Shown piece after piece: positions 1-7,999 of a stretch of DNA of 64,000 nt; position 1 is the stretch's first letter; each line of letters starts with the position of its first letter. Origin of the DNA: Parasulfuritortus cantonensis. GTDB taxonomy: Bacteria; Pseudomonadota; Gammaproteobacteria; Burkholderiales; Thiobacillaceae. The position numbers and the translations under genes are program-made. Location of the stretch: positions 1 through 64,000 of the forward strand of contig NZ_SJZB01000018.1 in NCBI RefSeq assembly GCF_004337445.1. Direction: 5' to 3'. A model generated the notes under the pieces. It ran no database searches and was not told where the DNA came from. It was given only the letters and a program-made list of their open reading frames with translations.

Positions 1-45
1 GCCAGCGCGGAAGGCTGGGCCCTGTTGACTGGAATCCGGAAATAG
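1..45 (+). CDS. prmA: C-terminal end of a probable ribosomal protein L11 methyltransferase (partial)
   Basis: The window opens inside a plus-strand reading frame that gives 14 residues ending WALLTGIRK before a TAG stop. An ending with Trp, a short hydrophobic stretch and T-G-x-K resembles the C-terminus of PrmA, the SAM-dependent methyltransferase of ribosomal protein L11. A zinc-ribbon/DUF3426 gene follows 34 bases later, a neighbour often seen beside prmA in betaproteobacteria. The fragment is too short to be certain; the sequence upstream of the window would settle it. Confidence 0.45.
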   Translation, partial: ASAEGWALLTGIRK

Positions 46-79
46 GAGAGTTTTCCGGGACCACACAGCCAGGCGCGCC

Positions 80-1033
80 ATGCTAACCACCTGTCCCGAG
101 TGCCGCACCACCTTCCGTCTCAGCCACGCCCAGCTCGAGGCGCGGCGCGGGCTGGTGCGCTGCGGCTACTGCCGGGCGGTGTTCAACGCCTACGACACCC
201 TGCTGCCGGAGTTCGAGGCCGGTGTGCCCGGCAGCCTGGGCCACACGGCGGCGGCCGACGACGGCGCGCCGGCGGCCAGGCCGGACTGGGACATCCCGCC
301 GCCGGCCATGCCCAGGTACGTGCGCGAGGAGAAGAAGCCGGCGCGCCGCGACGAGCCGCCCGAACCGCTGGAAACCGACGCGCCCGGCGACACCGACGCC
401 TTCGTCCTGCGCCTGTCCGACCGGGTCGGGGCGGCGCCGGGCAAAGGCGCGGCGGAGGAAGCCGAGCCGGCCAGGCCCGAGCCGGCCGCCGGCACCGACG
501 ACATCCTGCTCTCCGATCTGCCCAGCCGCGCCCGCATCGAGCCGCCGCCCGGTCCGGCCCGGCATTACCTGCGGGTGGCCCTGGCGGCGCTCCTGGTCGT
601 CACCCTGCTGGCCCAGGTGGCCTACTTCCTGCGCGGCCCGCTGGTCGCCTGGCGCCCGGAATTGCGGCCGGCCATGGAGTCGGCCTGCCGCGCGCTCGGT
701 TGCCATATCCCGCTGGCCGCCGATGCCGGGGCGATCCGGATCGAGTCCTCGTCCCTGGAGACCGACCCCGAGCAACCCAACCGGGCCACCTTGCGGGTCA
801 GTTTCAGCAACCGTTCCGAGGTTGCCCAGCAGTGGCCCTACCTGGTGCTCAAGCTGACCGACTGGCAGGGCGGCGCGATCGCCCAGCGCGCCTTCGCACC
901 GGCCGACTACCTGCGCAAGGACCAATCCATCCTGAACGGCGTCGCCGCCATGAGCGAGCATGAATTCAGCCTGCTCCTGAATCTCGGCGGACTCAGCGCC
1001 TCGGGCTACGAAGTCGTCGCCAAATACCCCTAA
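80..1033 (+). CDS. Zinc-ribbon and DUF3426 membrane protein
   Basis: This 317-residue protein starts with an MJ0042-type zinc ribbon: Cys5, Cys8, Cys28 and Cys31 form two CxxC knuckles. A long acidic, Ala/Pro-rich linker of about 120 residues follows. There is one membrane helix near residues 165-187, then a C-terminal domain of about 130 residues matching DUF3426, predicted to lie outside the cytoplasm. The family is widespread in betaproteobacteria. Its role is unknown, but the layout suggests a cytoplasmic metal-binding sensor linked to a periplasmic domain. No strong ribosome-binding site is visible; the ATG directly before the zinc ribbon is the natural start. Confidence 0.85.
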   Translation: MLTTCPECRTTFRLSHAQLEARRGLVRCGYCRAVFNAYDTLLPEFEAGVPGSLGHTAAADDGAPAARPDWDIPPPAMPRYVREEKKPARRDEPPEPLETDAPGDTDAFVLRLSDRVGAAPGKGAAEEAEPARPEPAAGTDDILLSDLPSRARIEPPPGPARHYLRVALAALLVVTLLAQVAYFLRGPLVAWRPELRPAMESACRALGCHIPLAADAGAIRIESSSLETDPEQPNRATLRVSFSNRSEVAQQWPYLVLKLTDWQGGAIAQRAFAPADYLRKDQSILNGVAAMSEHEFSLLLNLGGLSASGYEVVAKYP

Positions 1034-1074
1034 AACGCGCTTCCTGACTGCAAATTCGGCTTGCCCGGCCTGTA

Positions 1075-1104
1075 GGGGCGGGGGATAATCCCCCTCCCTT
1101 TTTT
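1075..1104 (+). terminator. Rho-independent terminator after the zinc-ribbon gene
   Basis: Five G and five C flank an ATAAT loop (1080-1094). Outer GGG/CCC pairing extends the stem, and six T follow (1099-1104). It lies about 40 bases after the zinc-ribbon gene's stop and 30 bases before the next start, so it probably ends the upstream operon. Confidence 0.75.
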
Positions 1105-1136
1105 GTCACTAAAATTTCTTCTTGGGGGAATGGGCC

Positions 1137-2243
1137 ATGTCCGAACTGACAGGCAAATCTGTTCTCACTAAGACCAGCCCGGCGCTGCCGGTGGACTGGT
1201 ACTTCGACCCGAAGCTCTACGAACTGGAACAGAAGCTCCTGTTCGAAAACGGACCGGGGTACGTGGGACACGAACTGATGGTGCCCGCCGAGGGCGACTA
1301 TCACGTCCTGGATTGGCTGCACGGCGGCGGCAAGATGCTGGTGCGCAACGCCAAGGGCGTCGACCTCATGTCGAACGTCTGCCGGCACCGCCAGGCCGTC
1401 ATGCTGAAGGGCCGCGGCAGCAACCCGAACATCGTCTGTCCGTTCCACCGCTGGACCTACGACCTCGACGGCCAGCTCATGGGCGCGCCGCATTTTCCGG
1501 ACAACCCCTGTCTGAACCTGGGCAAGAAGACCCTGCAGGGTTGGAACGGCCTGCTGTTCGAGGGCAAGCGCGACGTGGTCGCCGACCTGTCCAGGATGGC
1601 GGCCGCGAAGGACCTCGACTTCTCCGGCTACGTCTACGACCGCACGGTCATCACCGACTACAAGTTCAACTGGAAGACCTTCATCGAGGTCTACCTGGAG
1701 GACTACCACGTCGTGCCCTACCATCCCGGCCTCGGCCAGTTCGTCAATTGCGACGAGCTGAAGTGGGAATACGGCGACTGGTGGTCGGTGCAGACCGTCG
1801 GCGTCAACCATGCCCTGGCCCGGCCCGGCAGCGAGGTCTACAAGCGCTGGAGCGAGCAGGTGCTGCGTTACCGCGACGGCAGGCCGCCCGAGTTCGGCGC
1901 CATCTGGCTGACCTACTACCCGAACATCATGGTCGAGTGGTACCCGCACACCCTGTGCGTGAGCACCATCGTGCCGACCGGCGTCGAGTCCTGCCTGAAC
2001 GTGGTCGAGTACTACTATCCGGAAGAGATCGCCCTGTTCGAGCGCGAGTACGTGGAGGCCGAGCAGGCCGCCTACCGGGAGACCGCGGTCGAGGACGACG
2101 ACATCTGCTACGGCATGCACAACGGCCGCAAGGCGCTGCATCAGCAGGGCGTCAGCCAGGAGGGCCCGTACCAGTCGCCTACCGAGGACGGCATGGTGCA
2201 CTTCCACGAGTGGTACCGGCGCATCATCGAACCGCACCTTTAG
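1137..2243 (+). CDS. Rieske non-heme iron oxygenase, alpha-subunit type
   Basis: This 368-residue protein belongs to the aromatic ring-hydroxylating dioxygenase alpha-subunit family. The N-terminal Rieske [2Fe-2S] domain has its ligands as C-R-H (Cys82, His84) and C-P-F-H (Cys101, His104). The catalytic domain shows the facial-triad segment E-D-Y-H-x4-H for mononuclear iron. Such enzymes oxygenate or demethylate using electrons from a separate reductase. No reductase, ferredoxin or beta subunit lies nearby, so the substrate and electron donor are unknown. The ATG at 1137 follows a GGGGGAA ribosome-binding site; an in-frame TTG at 1122 is less likely. A clear terminator follows, so the gene appears to be transcribed alone. 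Confidence 0.88.
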   Translation: MSELTGKSVLTKTSPALPVDWYFDPKLYELEQKLLFENGPGYVGHELMVPAEGDYHVLDWLHGGGKMLVRNAKGVDLMSNVCRHRQAVMLKGRGSNPNIVCPFHRWTYDLDGQLMGAPHFPDNPCLNLGKKTLQGWNGLLFEGKRDVVADLSRMAAAKDLDFSGYVYDRTVITDYKFNWKTFIEVYLEDYHVVPYHPGLGQFVNCDELKWEYGDWWSVQTVGVNHALARPGSEVYKRWSEQVLRYRDGRPPEFGAIWLTYYPNIMVEWYPHTLCVSTIVPTGVESCLNVVEYYYPEEIALFEREYVEAEQAAYRETAVEDDDICYGMHNGRKALHQQGVSQEGPYQSPTEDGMVHFHEWYRRIIEPHL

Positions 2244-2268
2244 GCGGTATCTTTGATCGACATCAAGC

Positions 2269-2290
2269 AACGGCCGCGAAAGCGGCCGTT
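2269..2290 (+). terminator. Hairpin terminator after the Rieske oxygenase gene
   Basis: A perfect nine-base stem (AACGGCCGC paired with GCGGCCGTT) closes a GAAA tetraloop 25 bases after the stop codon. Only a weak pyrimidine-rich tail follows. The stable stem and tetraloop make a terminator the likely role. Confidence 0.65.
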
Positions 2291-2360
2291 CTCGTTGACG
2301 CGGGGTGGCTTAGTCGCTACGTTGCATAGATTCAGCGCAAGCTGCCATGGGAAGGTGTCG

Positions 2361-3125
2361 ATGATGAGTTTGCCGTTCCTGAAACTGGCCGCGGTCTGTC
2401 TGGCCTCCGTCTCGCTGGTGTGCGCGGGGCCGGCCTGGAGTGCCGAAGCGGCCAAACCGACGATCAAGAAGGTCACCAAGGCCAAGGTCAAGCCGAAGGC
2501 CAAAGCCAAGGCCAAGTCGCATGTCCGGGCCAAGACGGTCGCCAAGAACAAGCGTCGCCAGACGCCCCCGGCCGCCCAGGCGTCGGCCGTGGTGGCGCCG
2601 GTTGCACCGGCCGCGGCGCCGGTCGCGGCCGCCGCGATCAATCCCTACTTGGCCGGCCCCGCGGCACCGGTCGCCAATCCCTATCTGCCGGCGGCCCAGC
2701 CTGCGGCGGCGCCCGGCTATGCCGTGGCGGCCGTCCCGGCACGTACCTATCAGCTCGCCGCGCCGGCCGCGACGTCGGGCAATCCCTACCTGCCGAGTTG
2801 GAGCGCGCCGAGCAGCCAGAGCTACACGCCGGCCGCGGCTCCCGCGGCGGCCGCAGGCGAGAGCCCGTTCTCCAGCATGGCCGGCAACATCCGCGACCTC
2901 CTGCCCAGCCTGCCGACCGAGGGCCAGTCCATCCTGCCCCATATCAAGAAGGTCTATCCGACCGGCGAGAAGCCCTTGGTGGTGGTCACCTTCAAGTGCC
3001 CGACCGAGGTGGTCGGCATCACGCCGCCGCCGACCAAGCTCCTGCATGAACTGGTGACCGGCGGCATGAACCTGGTCAACGCCTCCAACCTGCTGTCCTT
3101 CAACCTGCAACAGGTCTGCCAATAG
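2361..3125 (+). CDS. Exported Lys-rich, Pro/Ala-rich protein of unknown function
   Basis: The 254-residue product has a signal peptide (about residues 1-26, ending AWSA before E). A very basic segment of repeated K-x-K and K-A-K follows at about 30-65. A Pro/Ala-rich region then carries at least three N-P-Y-L motifs. The last 75 or so residues form a compact domain with a K-C-P-T segment and a final Cys near the end. The architecture suggests an envelope protein whose basic linker could contact acidic polymers or membranes; this is inference. Two ATG codons stand in tandem at 2361, preceded by a GGAAGG-type site. I do not recognise a named family. Confidence 0.6.
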   Translation: MMSLPFLKLAAVCLASVSLVCAGPAWSAEAAKPTIKKVTKAKVKPKAKAKAKSHVRAKTVAKNKRRQTPPAAQASAVVAPVAPAAAPVAAAAINPYLAGPAAPVANPYLPAAQPAAAPGYAVAAVPARTYQLAAPAATSGNPYLPSWSAPSSQSYTPAAAPAAAAGESPFSSMAGNIRDLLPSLPTEGQSILPHIKKVYPTGEKPLVVVTFKCPTEVVGITPPPTKLLHELVTGGMNLVNASNLLSFNLQQVCQ

Positions 3126-3157
3126 TTCCGCCGACCCGGTCCGCCGAGCATCAGGGC

Positions 3158-3640
3158 ATGAGCGGGCCCGACTACGACGCCGTCCTGCCGGCGCCGTTCG
3201 GGGCCCTCGGTGTCCGCTTGCTCGGCGAGGCGCTGTCCGGTCTCGACTTCCTGCCGCCGGAAACCCCGTTGCGGCCCAGCGGCTCAGCGGTGGTGCACCG
3301 GGTCGCGCACGAGCTGGAGGCCTATTACGCCGACCCCGGGCACGTCTGGAAACTGGTCCTCGCCCCGGCCGGCACCCTGTTCCGGCAGCGCGTCTGGCAG
3401 TCCCTGCTGGCCATCCCACCCGGTCGTACCCGCACCTACGGCGAGCTCGCCGAGGAACTCGCCAGCAGCCCGCGTGCCGTCGGCCAGGCCGTCGGCGACA
3501 ACCCCATCCCCATCGTCATCCCCTGCCACCGGGTCCTGGCCGCGCACGGCCTGGGTGGCTTCATGCACGGTACGGCGGGGTTTCCGATGGCGGTCAAGCA
3601 GTGGCTGCTGCACCATGAAGGCGCCGACGCCGGATCCTGA
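3158..3640 (+). CDS. ogt: Methylated-DNA--[protein]-cysteine S-methyltransferase
   Basis: This 160-residue Ogt/AGT-family suicide repair enzyme takes the alkyl group from O6-alkylguanine onto its own cysteine. The active-site motif P-C-H-R-V is near residue 128. It is preceded by the DNA-binding helix-turn-helix with the R-T-R-T-Y-G-E-L-A signature and R-A-V-G-Q-A-V, the arginine-finger region. Length fits the single-domain Ogt type rather than Ada. The xerD start lies 26 bases inside its 3' end, so the two are probably co-transcribed and coupled. Confidence 0.9.
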   Translation: MSGPDYDAVLPAPFGALGVRLLGEALSGLDFLPPETPLRPSGSAVVHRVAHELEAYYADPGHVWKLVLAPAGTLFRQRVWQSLLAIPPGRTRTYGELAEELASSPRAVGQAVGDNPIPIVIPCHRVLAAHGLGGFMHGTAGFPMAVKQWLLHHEGADAGS

Positions 3641-4517
3641 CCTGGACGCCTTCTGCGACGCCCTCTGGCTCGAAGACGGCCTGTCGCCCAGGAGTCTGGA
3701 GAGCTACCGGCGCGACCTCAGCCAGTTCGCCGCCTGGCTGGCCAAGGCCGGCCGGCGCCTGGGTGCGGCCGACGCCGGCGATGTCCAGCAGTTCTTGGCC
3801 GACCGCACCCTGCGCCAGGGCGTCGCGGCGCGCAGCCTGGCGCGCCAGCTGTCGGCCCTGAAGCGCTATTACCGCTGGTTGTTGCGCCAGGGCCTGCGTG
3901 CCGACGATCCCACCGTCAACATCGAAGCGCCGCGCCTGCCGCGGCCGCTGCCCAAGAGCCTGACCGAGGCCGACGTCGAAGCCCTCCTGGAGGCCCCCGA
4001 GGTCGCCGAACCGCTCGGCCTGCGCGACCGTGCCATGCTGGAACTCCTGTATGCCTGCGGCCTGCGCGTCTCCGAACTGGTCGGCCTGCCGGTCGCGGCG
4101 CTCGGTCTGCGCGAGGGGGTCGTCCGGGTCATGGGCAAGGGTGCCAAGGAACGCCTGGTGCCCATGGGCGAGCCGGCGCTGGTCTGGCTGGAACGCTACC
4201 TGGCCGAGGCGCGCCCGGCCCTGCTGGTCGGACGGCCCAGCGATGCCCTGTTCGTCACCGCCCGGGCGGCGGCGATGACCCGCCAGGCCTTCTGGTATGC
4301 CATCAAGCGCTACGCGCGCCAGGCCGGCATCGTCGCGCCGCTGTCGCCGCACACGCTGCGCCACGCCTTCGCCACCCACCTGCTCAACCACGGTGCCGAC
4401 CTGCGCGTGGTGCAGATGCTGCTCGGCCACACCGACATTTCGACCACGCAGATCTACACCCACGTGGCGCGCGAGCGCCTGAAGAACCTGCATCGCTTGC
4501 ACCATCCGCGCGGCTGA
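3615..4517 (+). CDS. xerD: Tyrosine site-specific recombinase XerD
   Basis: The 300-residue protein has the XerC/D layout: an N-terminal SAM-like core-binding domain, then a catalytic domain. The catalytic residues are visible: Arg in ACGLRVSEL, Lys in GKGAKERLVP, H-T-L-R-H, His in LLGHTDIS and the nucleophile Tyr in TQIYTHV. XerD acts with XerC at dif to resolve chromosome dimers. Length and the segment L-R-H-A-F-A-T-H-L-L-N-H-G favour XerD over a phage integrase, and no mobile-element context is present. The ATG at 3615 overlaps the end of ogt. Confidence 0.9.
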   Translation: MKAPTPDPDLDAFCDALWLEDGLSPRSLESYRRDLSQFAAWLAKAGRRLGAADAGDVQQFLADRTLRQGVAARSLARQLSALKRYYRWLLRQGLRADDPTVNIEAPRLPRPLPKSLTEADVEALLEAPEVAEPLGLRDRAMLELLYACGLRVSELVGLPVAALGLREGVVRVMGKGAKERLVPMGEPALVWLERYLAEARPALLVGRPSDALFVTARAAAMTRQAFWYAIKRYARQAGIVAPLSPHTLRHAFATHLLNHGADLRVVQMLLGHTDISTTQIYTHVARERLKNLHRLHHPRG

Positions 4518-4550
4518 GCCAGTATCGGCCCGGCTGACTGGGAGGCAAGC

Positions 4551-5384
4551 GTGCATGCAGACGACGATGACCGGCTGATCGAGGCGATCCTGGCCTCGGG
4601 GGTGAAGATTCCCCCCATGCCGGCGGCCCTGCTCGAAGTCCTCGCGCTCGCCGGCGACGACCGCGCCGGGGCACGCGAGTACGCCCGCGCGATCGCCCGC
4701 GATCCGGCGCTGACCGGGGCGGTCTTCCGCGTCGTTGGTTCGCCCGTGCTGGGCTTGCGCGTCAAGGTCGACTCCCTGGACAAGGCGGTCACCCTGCTGG
4801 GTCTTGCCACCACCCTGGCGGTGGTGCGCAGCGAGGGCATGCGCGTGGCCCTGCACGACAGCGCGCTGGATGTCGTGATGCACACGCTCTGGCGGCGCAT
4901 GGGAACGGTCGCCGAACTGGTGGTGGCGGCGCTCCGGGTCCTGCGGCCGCGCGGCGTGCGCGAGGATATCGCCTACCAGGCGGGCATCTTCCACGACTGC
5001 GGCGTTGCGGTGCTGTGCCGGCGCGACCCCGCCTACGCCCAGGCCTTCAAGGCCGGCCATTGGCCCGACCTGGCCGCCCTGGACGCCGAGCGGCACGCCA
5101 GCCATGCCGTGGTCGGCCTGATGGTGGCGCGCAACTGGCAACTGCCCGCCGAGGTGGCCGAGACCATCCGCCATCACCACGACAGTCATCCCGACCTGCT
5201 CGCCGAGCCGGTGCGCAGTCTCGCCGTCCTGGTCCGTCTGGCCGGTCACCTGCTCGACGGCGGTGCCGGGGCGGACGATCCGGCGTGGCCGCTCTGGCAG
5301 CCGCTCGCCGAGGCGATGTGCGAGCCGGCCGGCCTGGCGCTGGCGGAGCTGGAGGCCGAACTGCTCGGCCGTCTTGCCGGTTAG
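4551..5384 (+). CDS. HDOD-domain signalling protein
   Basis: A 277-residue single-domain HDOD protein. The domain starts near residue 15 with the typical K-I-P-P-M-P-A-A and runs through A-R-D-P-A-L-T and an F-H-D-C-G segment that replaces the HD motif. It ends near the I-R-H-H-H-D segment. HDOD proteins are degenerate HD-domain proteins linked to signalling, motility and stress regulation; they usually lack phosphohydrolase activity. A GTG start at 4551 follows a GGGAGG ribosome-binding site. The gene ends tail-to-tail with a permease gene, overlapping by four bases. Confidence 0.85.
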   Translation: MHADDDDRLIEAILASGVKIPPMPAALLEVLALAGDDRAGAREYARAIARDPALTGAVFRVVGSPVLGLRVKVDSLDKAVTLLGLATTLAVVRSEGMRVALHDSALDVVMHTLWRRMGTVAELVVAALRVLRPRGVREDIAYQAGIFHDCGVAVLCRRDPAYAQAFKAGHWPDLAALDAERHASHAVVGLMVARNWQLPAEVAETIRHHHDSHPDLLAEPVRSLAVLVRLAGHLLDGGAGADDPAWPLWQPLAEAMCEPAGLALAELEAELLGRLAG

Positions 5385-6118
5385 GCCAGCGCCTTGATGT
5401 AAAGGGATGCGCCGCTGCCGAGCAGGATCAGGCTGATCACCTGCATCATCTGCCGGTTGCTCAGGCGGGTGTGGACATGGCTGCCCAGCCAGAGCGCCGC
5501 CAGGGCGATCGGCATGGCGGCCAGGTAGGCCCAGAACAGGCGGCCGTCCAGCAGCAGGCCGGACAGCGTGAAGCTGACGATACGCGCCAGGCCCTCGATG
5601 AAGAACAGGCCCGAGAAGGTGGCGCGCAACTGGCCCTTGTCGAACAGCCGGTGCGACAGGTAGATCACGTAGGGCGGGCCACCGGTGCCGAACAACGCGC
5701 CCACGGTGCCGCCGGTCAGGGCGGCTGGCCAGGCCCACCAGGTCGCGGCCGGCCGCGGCGTGCGGCCGGCGAACAGCAGGGTGCGCACGGCGAACAGGAT
5801 CACGAAGGTGCCCAGGCCGATCAGCATGGGCGTCTTGGGCAGGGATACCAGGAGCAGGGTACCGGCCGCCACGCCGATGAGGCCCGGTAGGAAGAGCCGG
5901 CGAATCTCGGTCCAGGCGACCTGGCGGAAGTTCAGGCCGCCGAGCACCAGCGAGGTGCTGAAGTCGGTGAGCAGGATGAGCGGCACCACGAAGGTGAGTG
6001 GCAGCTTGAGGGCCAGCAGGGGCACCGACACCAGGCCCGAGCCGAAGCCGGAGATGCCGCGGATGAAATAGGCGGCCAGGAGGATGGCGCCCATGTAGGC
6101 GTAGTCGGCGGGGGACAT
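5381..6118 (-). CDS. TauE/SafE-family (DUF81) membrane permease
   Basis: A 245-residue integral membrane protein with about eight hydrophobic helices. The family's duplicated motif is visible as I-S-G-F-G-S-G-L near residue 25 and G-A-L-F-G-T-G-G-P in the second half. The family exports or imports sulfur-containing anions such as sulfite, sulfoacetate or taurine-related compounds; the substrate here cannot be read from sequence. It lies 18 bases downstream of folB on the same strand and may share its transcript. Confidence 0.85.
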   Translation of the reverse strand: MSPADYAYMGAILLAAYFIRGISGFGSGLVSVPLLALKLPLTFVVPLILLTDFSTSLVLGGLNFRQVAWTEIRRLFLPGLIGVAAGTLLLVSLPKTPMLIGLGTFVILFAVRTLLFAGRTPRPAATWWAWPAALTGGTVGALFGTGGPPYVIYLSHRLFDKGQLRATFSGLFFIEGLARIVSFTLSGLLLDGRLFWAYLAAMPIALAALWLGSHVHTRLSNRQMMQVISLILLGSGASLYIKALA

Positions 6119-6136
6119 GACGCGGACCGGGTGGCG

Positions 6137-6493
6137 CTAGAGGCGGCTGCCGCGCTCGATGATGATGCCCAGTTCCTTGACCCCGCGCATGATGGCCAGC
6201 TTGCGCAGCGTGACGCGCACCCAGGGCGCGCCGAATTCGTTGCGCACGATGTCGGCGATGTGCTCGCCGAGGGTCTCCACCAGGTGGAAGCTCTGGCTGG
6301 CGGCGAAGGCCCGGATGCGTTCGGCCACCTTGCCGTAGTCGATGGTGTCGCGGATGTCGTCGCTATGGCCGGCCTTGTGGTCGTAGAGACCGATCTCCAG
6401 GTCGATCAGGATGGGCTGGGGCGCTTTGCGCTCCCATTCGTATAGGCCGATAATGGTTTCGAGTCGGAAGTCCCTGAGAAACAGTATGTCCAT
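6137..6493 (-). CDS. folB: Dihydroneopterin aldolase
   Basis: The 118-residue protein cleaves 7,8-dihydroneopterin to 6-hydroxymethyldihydropterin and glycolaldehyde in folate synthesis. It shows the family's N-terminal I-G-x-Y-E-W-E-R, the D-Y-G-K-V segment, and H-L-V-E-T-L-G-E, which holds the pterin-binding Glu. It ends with a K-E-L-G-I-I-I-E strand. The ATG at 6493 matches the usual family start; an in-frame TTG four codons upstream is less likely. It is divergent from plsY with only 36 bases between the starts, an arrangement common in betaproteobacteria. Confidence 0.93.
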   Translation of the reverse strand: MDILFLRDFRLETIIGLYEWERKAPQPILIDLEIGLYDHKAGHSDDIRDTIDYGKVAERIRAFAASQSFHLVETLGEHIADIVRNEFGAPWVRVTLRKLAIMRGVKELGIIIERGSRL

Positions 6494-6529
6494 GGCACGG
6501 ACCAAGAAATAAGGCCCAGTATTCTACTC

Positions 6530-7135
6530 ATGATTGCCTCCGCCCTGACCATTTTGGTCGCTTACCTGATCGGCTCACTCTCCTTCGCGGTCATCTTCTC
6601 CAAGGCCTTCGGCATGGCCGACCCGCGCAGCTACGGCTCCGGCAACCCGGGCGCCACCAACGTCCTGCGCAGCGGGCGCAAGGCGGTCGCCGCCCTGACC
6701 CTGCTGGGCGACGCCCTCAAGGGGGTGGCCGCCGTGCTCCTGGCGAAGTGGGCCACGGCCCGCTACGGCCTGCCCGACTTCGTGCCCGCCCTGGCCGGTT
6801 TTTCGGTCCTGCTCGGCCACATCTGGCCGGTGTTCTTCGGCTTCCAGGGCGGCAAGGGCGTGGCCACCGCGCTCGGCCTGCTCCTGGCCCTCAACCTGTG
6901 GCTGGGCCTGGCCTGCGCGGCGACCTGGCTGGTGGTGTTCCTGGTCACCCGCGTCTCCTCGCTCTCGGCCCTGGTCGCGGCCGGAACGGCGCCCGTCTAT
7001 GCTTGGTTCATCGACGGCAACGCCGTCGCCACGGGCGCCATCCTCGGCCTGGCGGCACTGCTCTTCTGGCGCCACAAGGCCAACATCGCACGCCTGCTCT
7101 CGGGTGAGGAGGCCGCTTTCAAGAAGAGGACCTGA
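6530..7135 (+). CDS. plsY: Glycerol-3-phosphate acyltransferase (acylphosphate-dependent)
   Basis: A 201-residue integral membrane enzyme that transfers the acyl group of acyl-phosphate to glycerol-3-phosphate, the first step of phospholipid synthesis in the PlsX/PlsY route. The three cytoplasmic-loop motifs are present: S-Y-G-S-G-N-P-G-A-T-N near residue 35, G-H-x-W-P-V-F-F-G-F-x-G-G-K-G-V-A-T near 100, and the C-terminal W-R-H-K-x-N-I-x-R-L. About five membrane helices are visible. Its stop overlaps the start of the next gene, so the two are translated together. Confidence 0.95.
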   Translation: MIASALTILVAYLIGSLSFAVIFSKAFGMADPRSYGSGNPGATNVLRSGRKAVAALTLLGDALKGVAAVLLAKWATARYGLPDFVPALAGFSVLLGHIWPVFFGFQGGKGVATALGLLLALNLWLGLACAATWLVVFLVTRVSSLSALVAAGTAPVYAWFIDGNAVATGAILGLAALLFWRHKANIARLLSGEEAAFKKRT

Positions 7136-7911
7136 TGGCCTGGTTCCAGAAGGATATCGACTACGCCAAGGACAGCCTGGCGTCCGCCTCCGAGTCGGCC
7201 ATCGACCGGGCCGGCGAGCGACTGTCCGTGGTGGTCCAGGAGGGCGTGCACGCGGCCGGCCAGGAACTGCGCGAGGTGATCGCCGGCGCCAGCGAGGTGA
7301 TCGACGCCAAGCTGGACAAGATTTCCCTGGAATTGCACAACCAGCGCCAGTTCACCAAAGACGACGTCCAGGAACTGGTCGACTACGCCGCCGACAAGTT
7401 GTCCACCGTGCTCGACGACCGCATCGCGTTGATGAAGCGGGAGATATCCGACCTGGTCGAGGACAAGACCGAATACTTCAAGGCCGAGGTCGATGCCTTC
7501 TTCATCCAGCGCCAGCAGGACCTGGCGCGCGAGCGCAGACGCATGGTCGCGAACATCGGCCTCGCCTTCGCGGCCTCGGTCGCGGTCGGCGTGGTGTCCT
7601 TGTTCTTCCGCAGCCAGCAAGGCGGTCCGCTCGATCCGATCACGATATTCCGGGTCGTCCTGGCGGCCCTGACCGGCGGCTACGGCGTCTACCTGTTCGC
7701 CACCCTCGCGACGCGCTGGTTGCGCCTGTCCGAGCACCGCAAGGATGCCGTGTTCCTGGCCATGCGCTATTGGGGCGTCCTGCACCCGGAAAGCGTGCTG
7801 TGGAGCTTCCTGCTCCTGGTCGGCATGGCCGTGGTGTCCTATCTGCTGTTCATGCCCGAGGTGGCGCTGGCCTGGCTGCACCACCTGCTCGCCTATCTCA
7901 GGCTGGACTGA
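7135..7911 (+). CDS. Membrane protein with long amphipathic coiled-coil N-terminus, unknown function
   Basis: The 258-residue protein begins with about 135 residues of charged, heptad-like helix with regularly spaced hydrophobics and many Glu, Asp and Lys, somewhat like apolipoprotein or YtxH/Phasyl-type helices. Three hydrophobic segments follow, near residues 140-160, 170-195 and 220-250. Its start sits within the plsY stop (overlap TGATG), so expression is coupled to phospholipid synthesis. A role at the membrane surface is a reasonable guess. I do not recognise a named family. Confidence 0.6.
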   Translation: MAWFQKDIDYAKDSLASASESAIDRAGERLSVVVQEGVHAAGQELREVIAGASEVIDAKLDKISLELHNQRQFTKDDVQELVDYAADKLSTVLDDRIALMKREISDLVEDKTEYFKAEVDAFFIQRQQDLARERRRMVANIGLAFAASVAVGVVSLFFRSQQGGPLDPITIFRVVLAALTGGYGVYLFATLATRWLRLSEHRKDAVFLAMRYWGVLHPESVLWSFLLLVGMAVVSYLLFMPEVALAWLHHLLAYLRLD

Positions 7912-7999
7912 CGCGACAATTTGCCACATCCCGGTGGCGTTTTAGCCATGTTCTCATCGGCGCCAGGGAGGAGATTCACCACCCTTGGAAAGGAAACCG

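Noticed and set aside
3594-5738. A minus-strand open frame of about 700 codons across xerD, HDOD and TauE genes
   Set aside because: It crosses three supported genes in a GC-rich shadow frame with no protein features.
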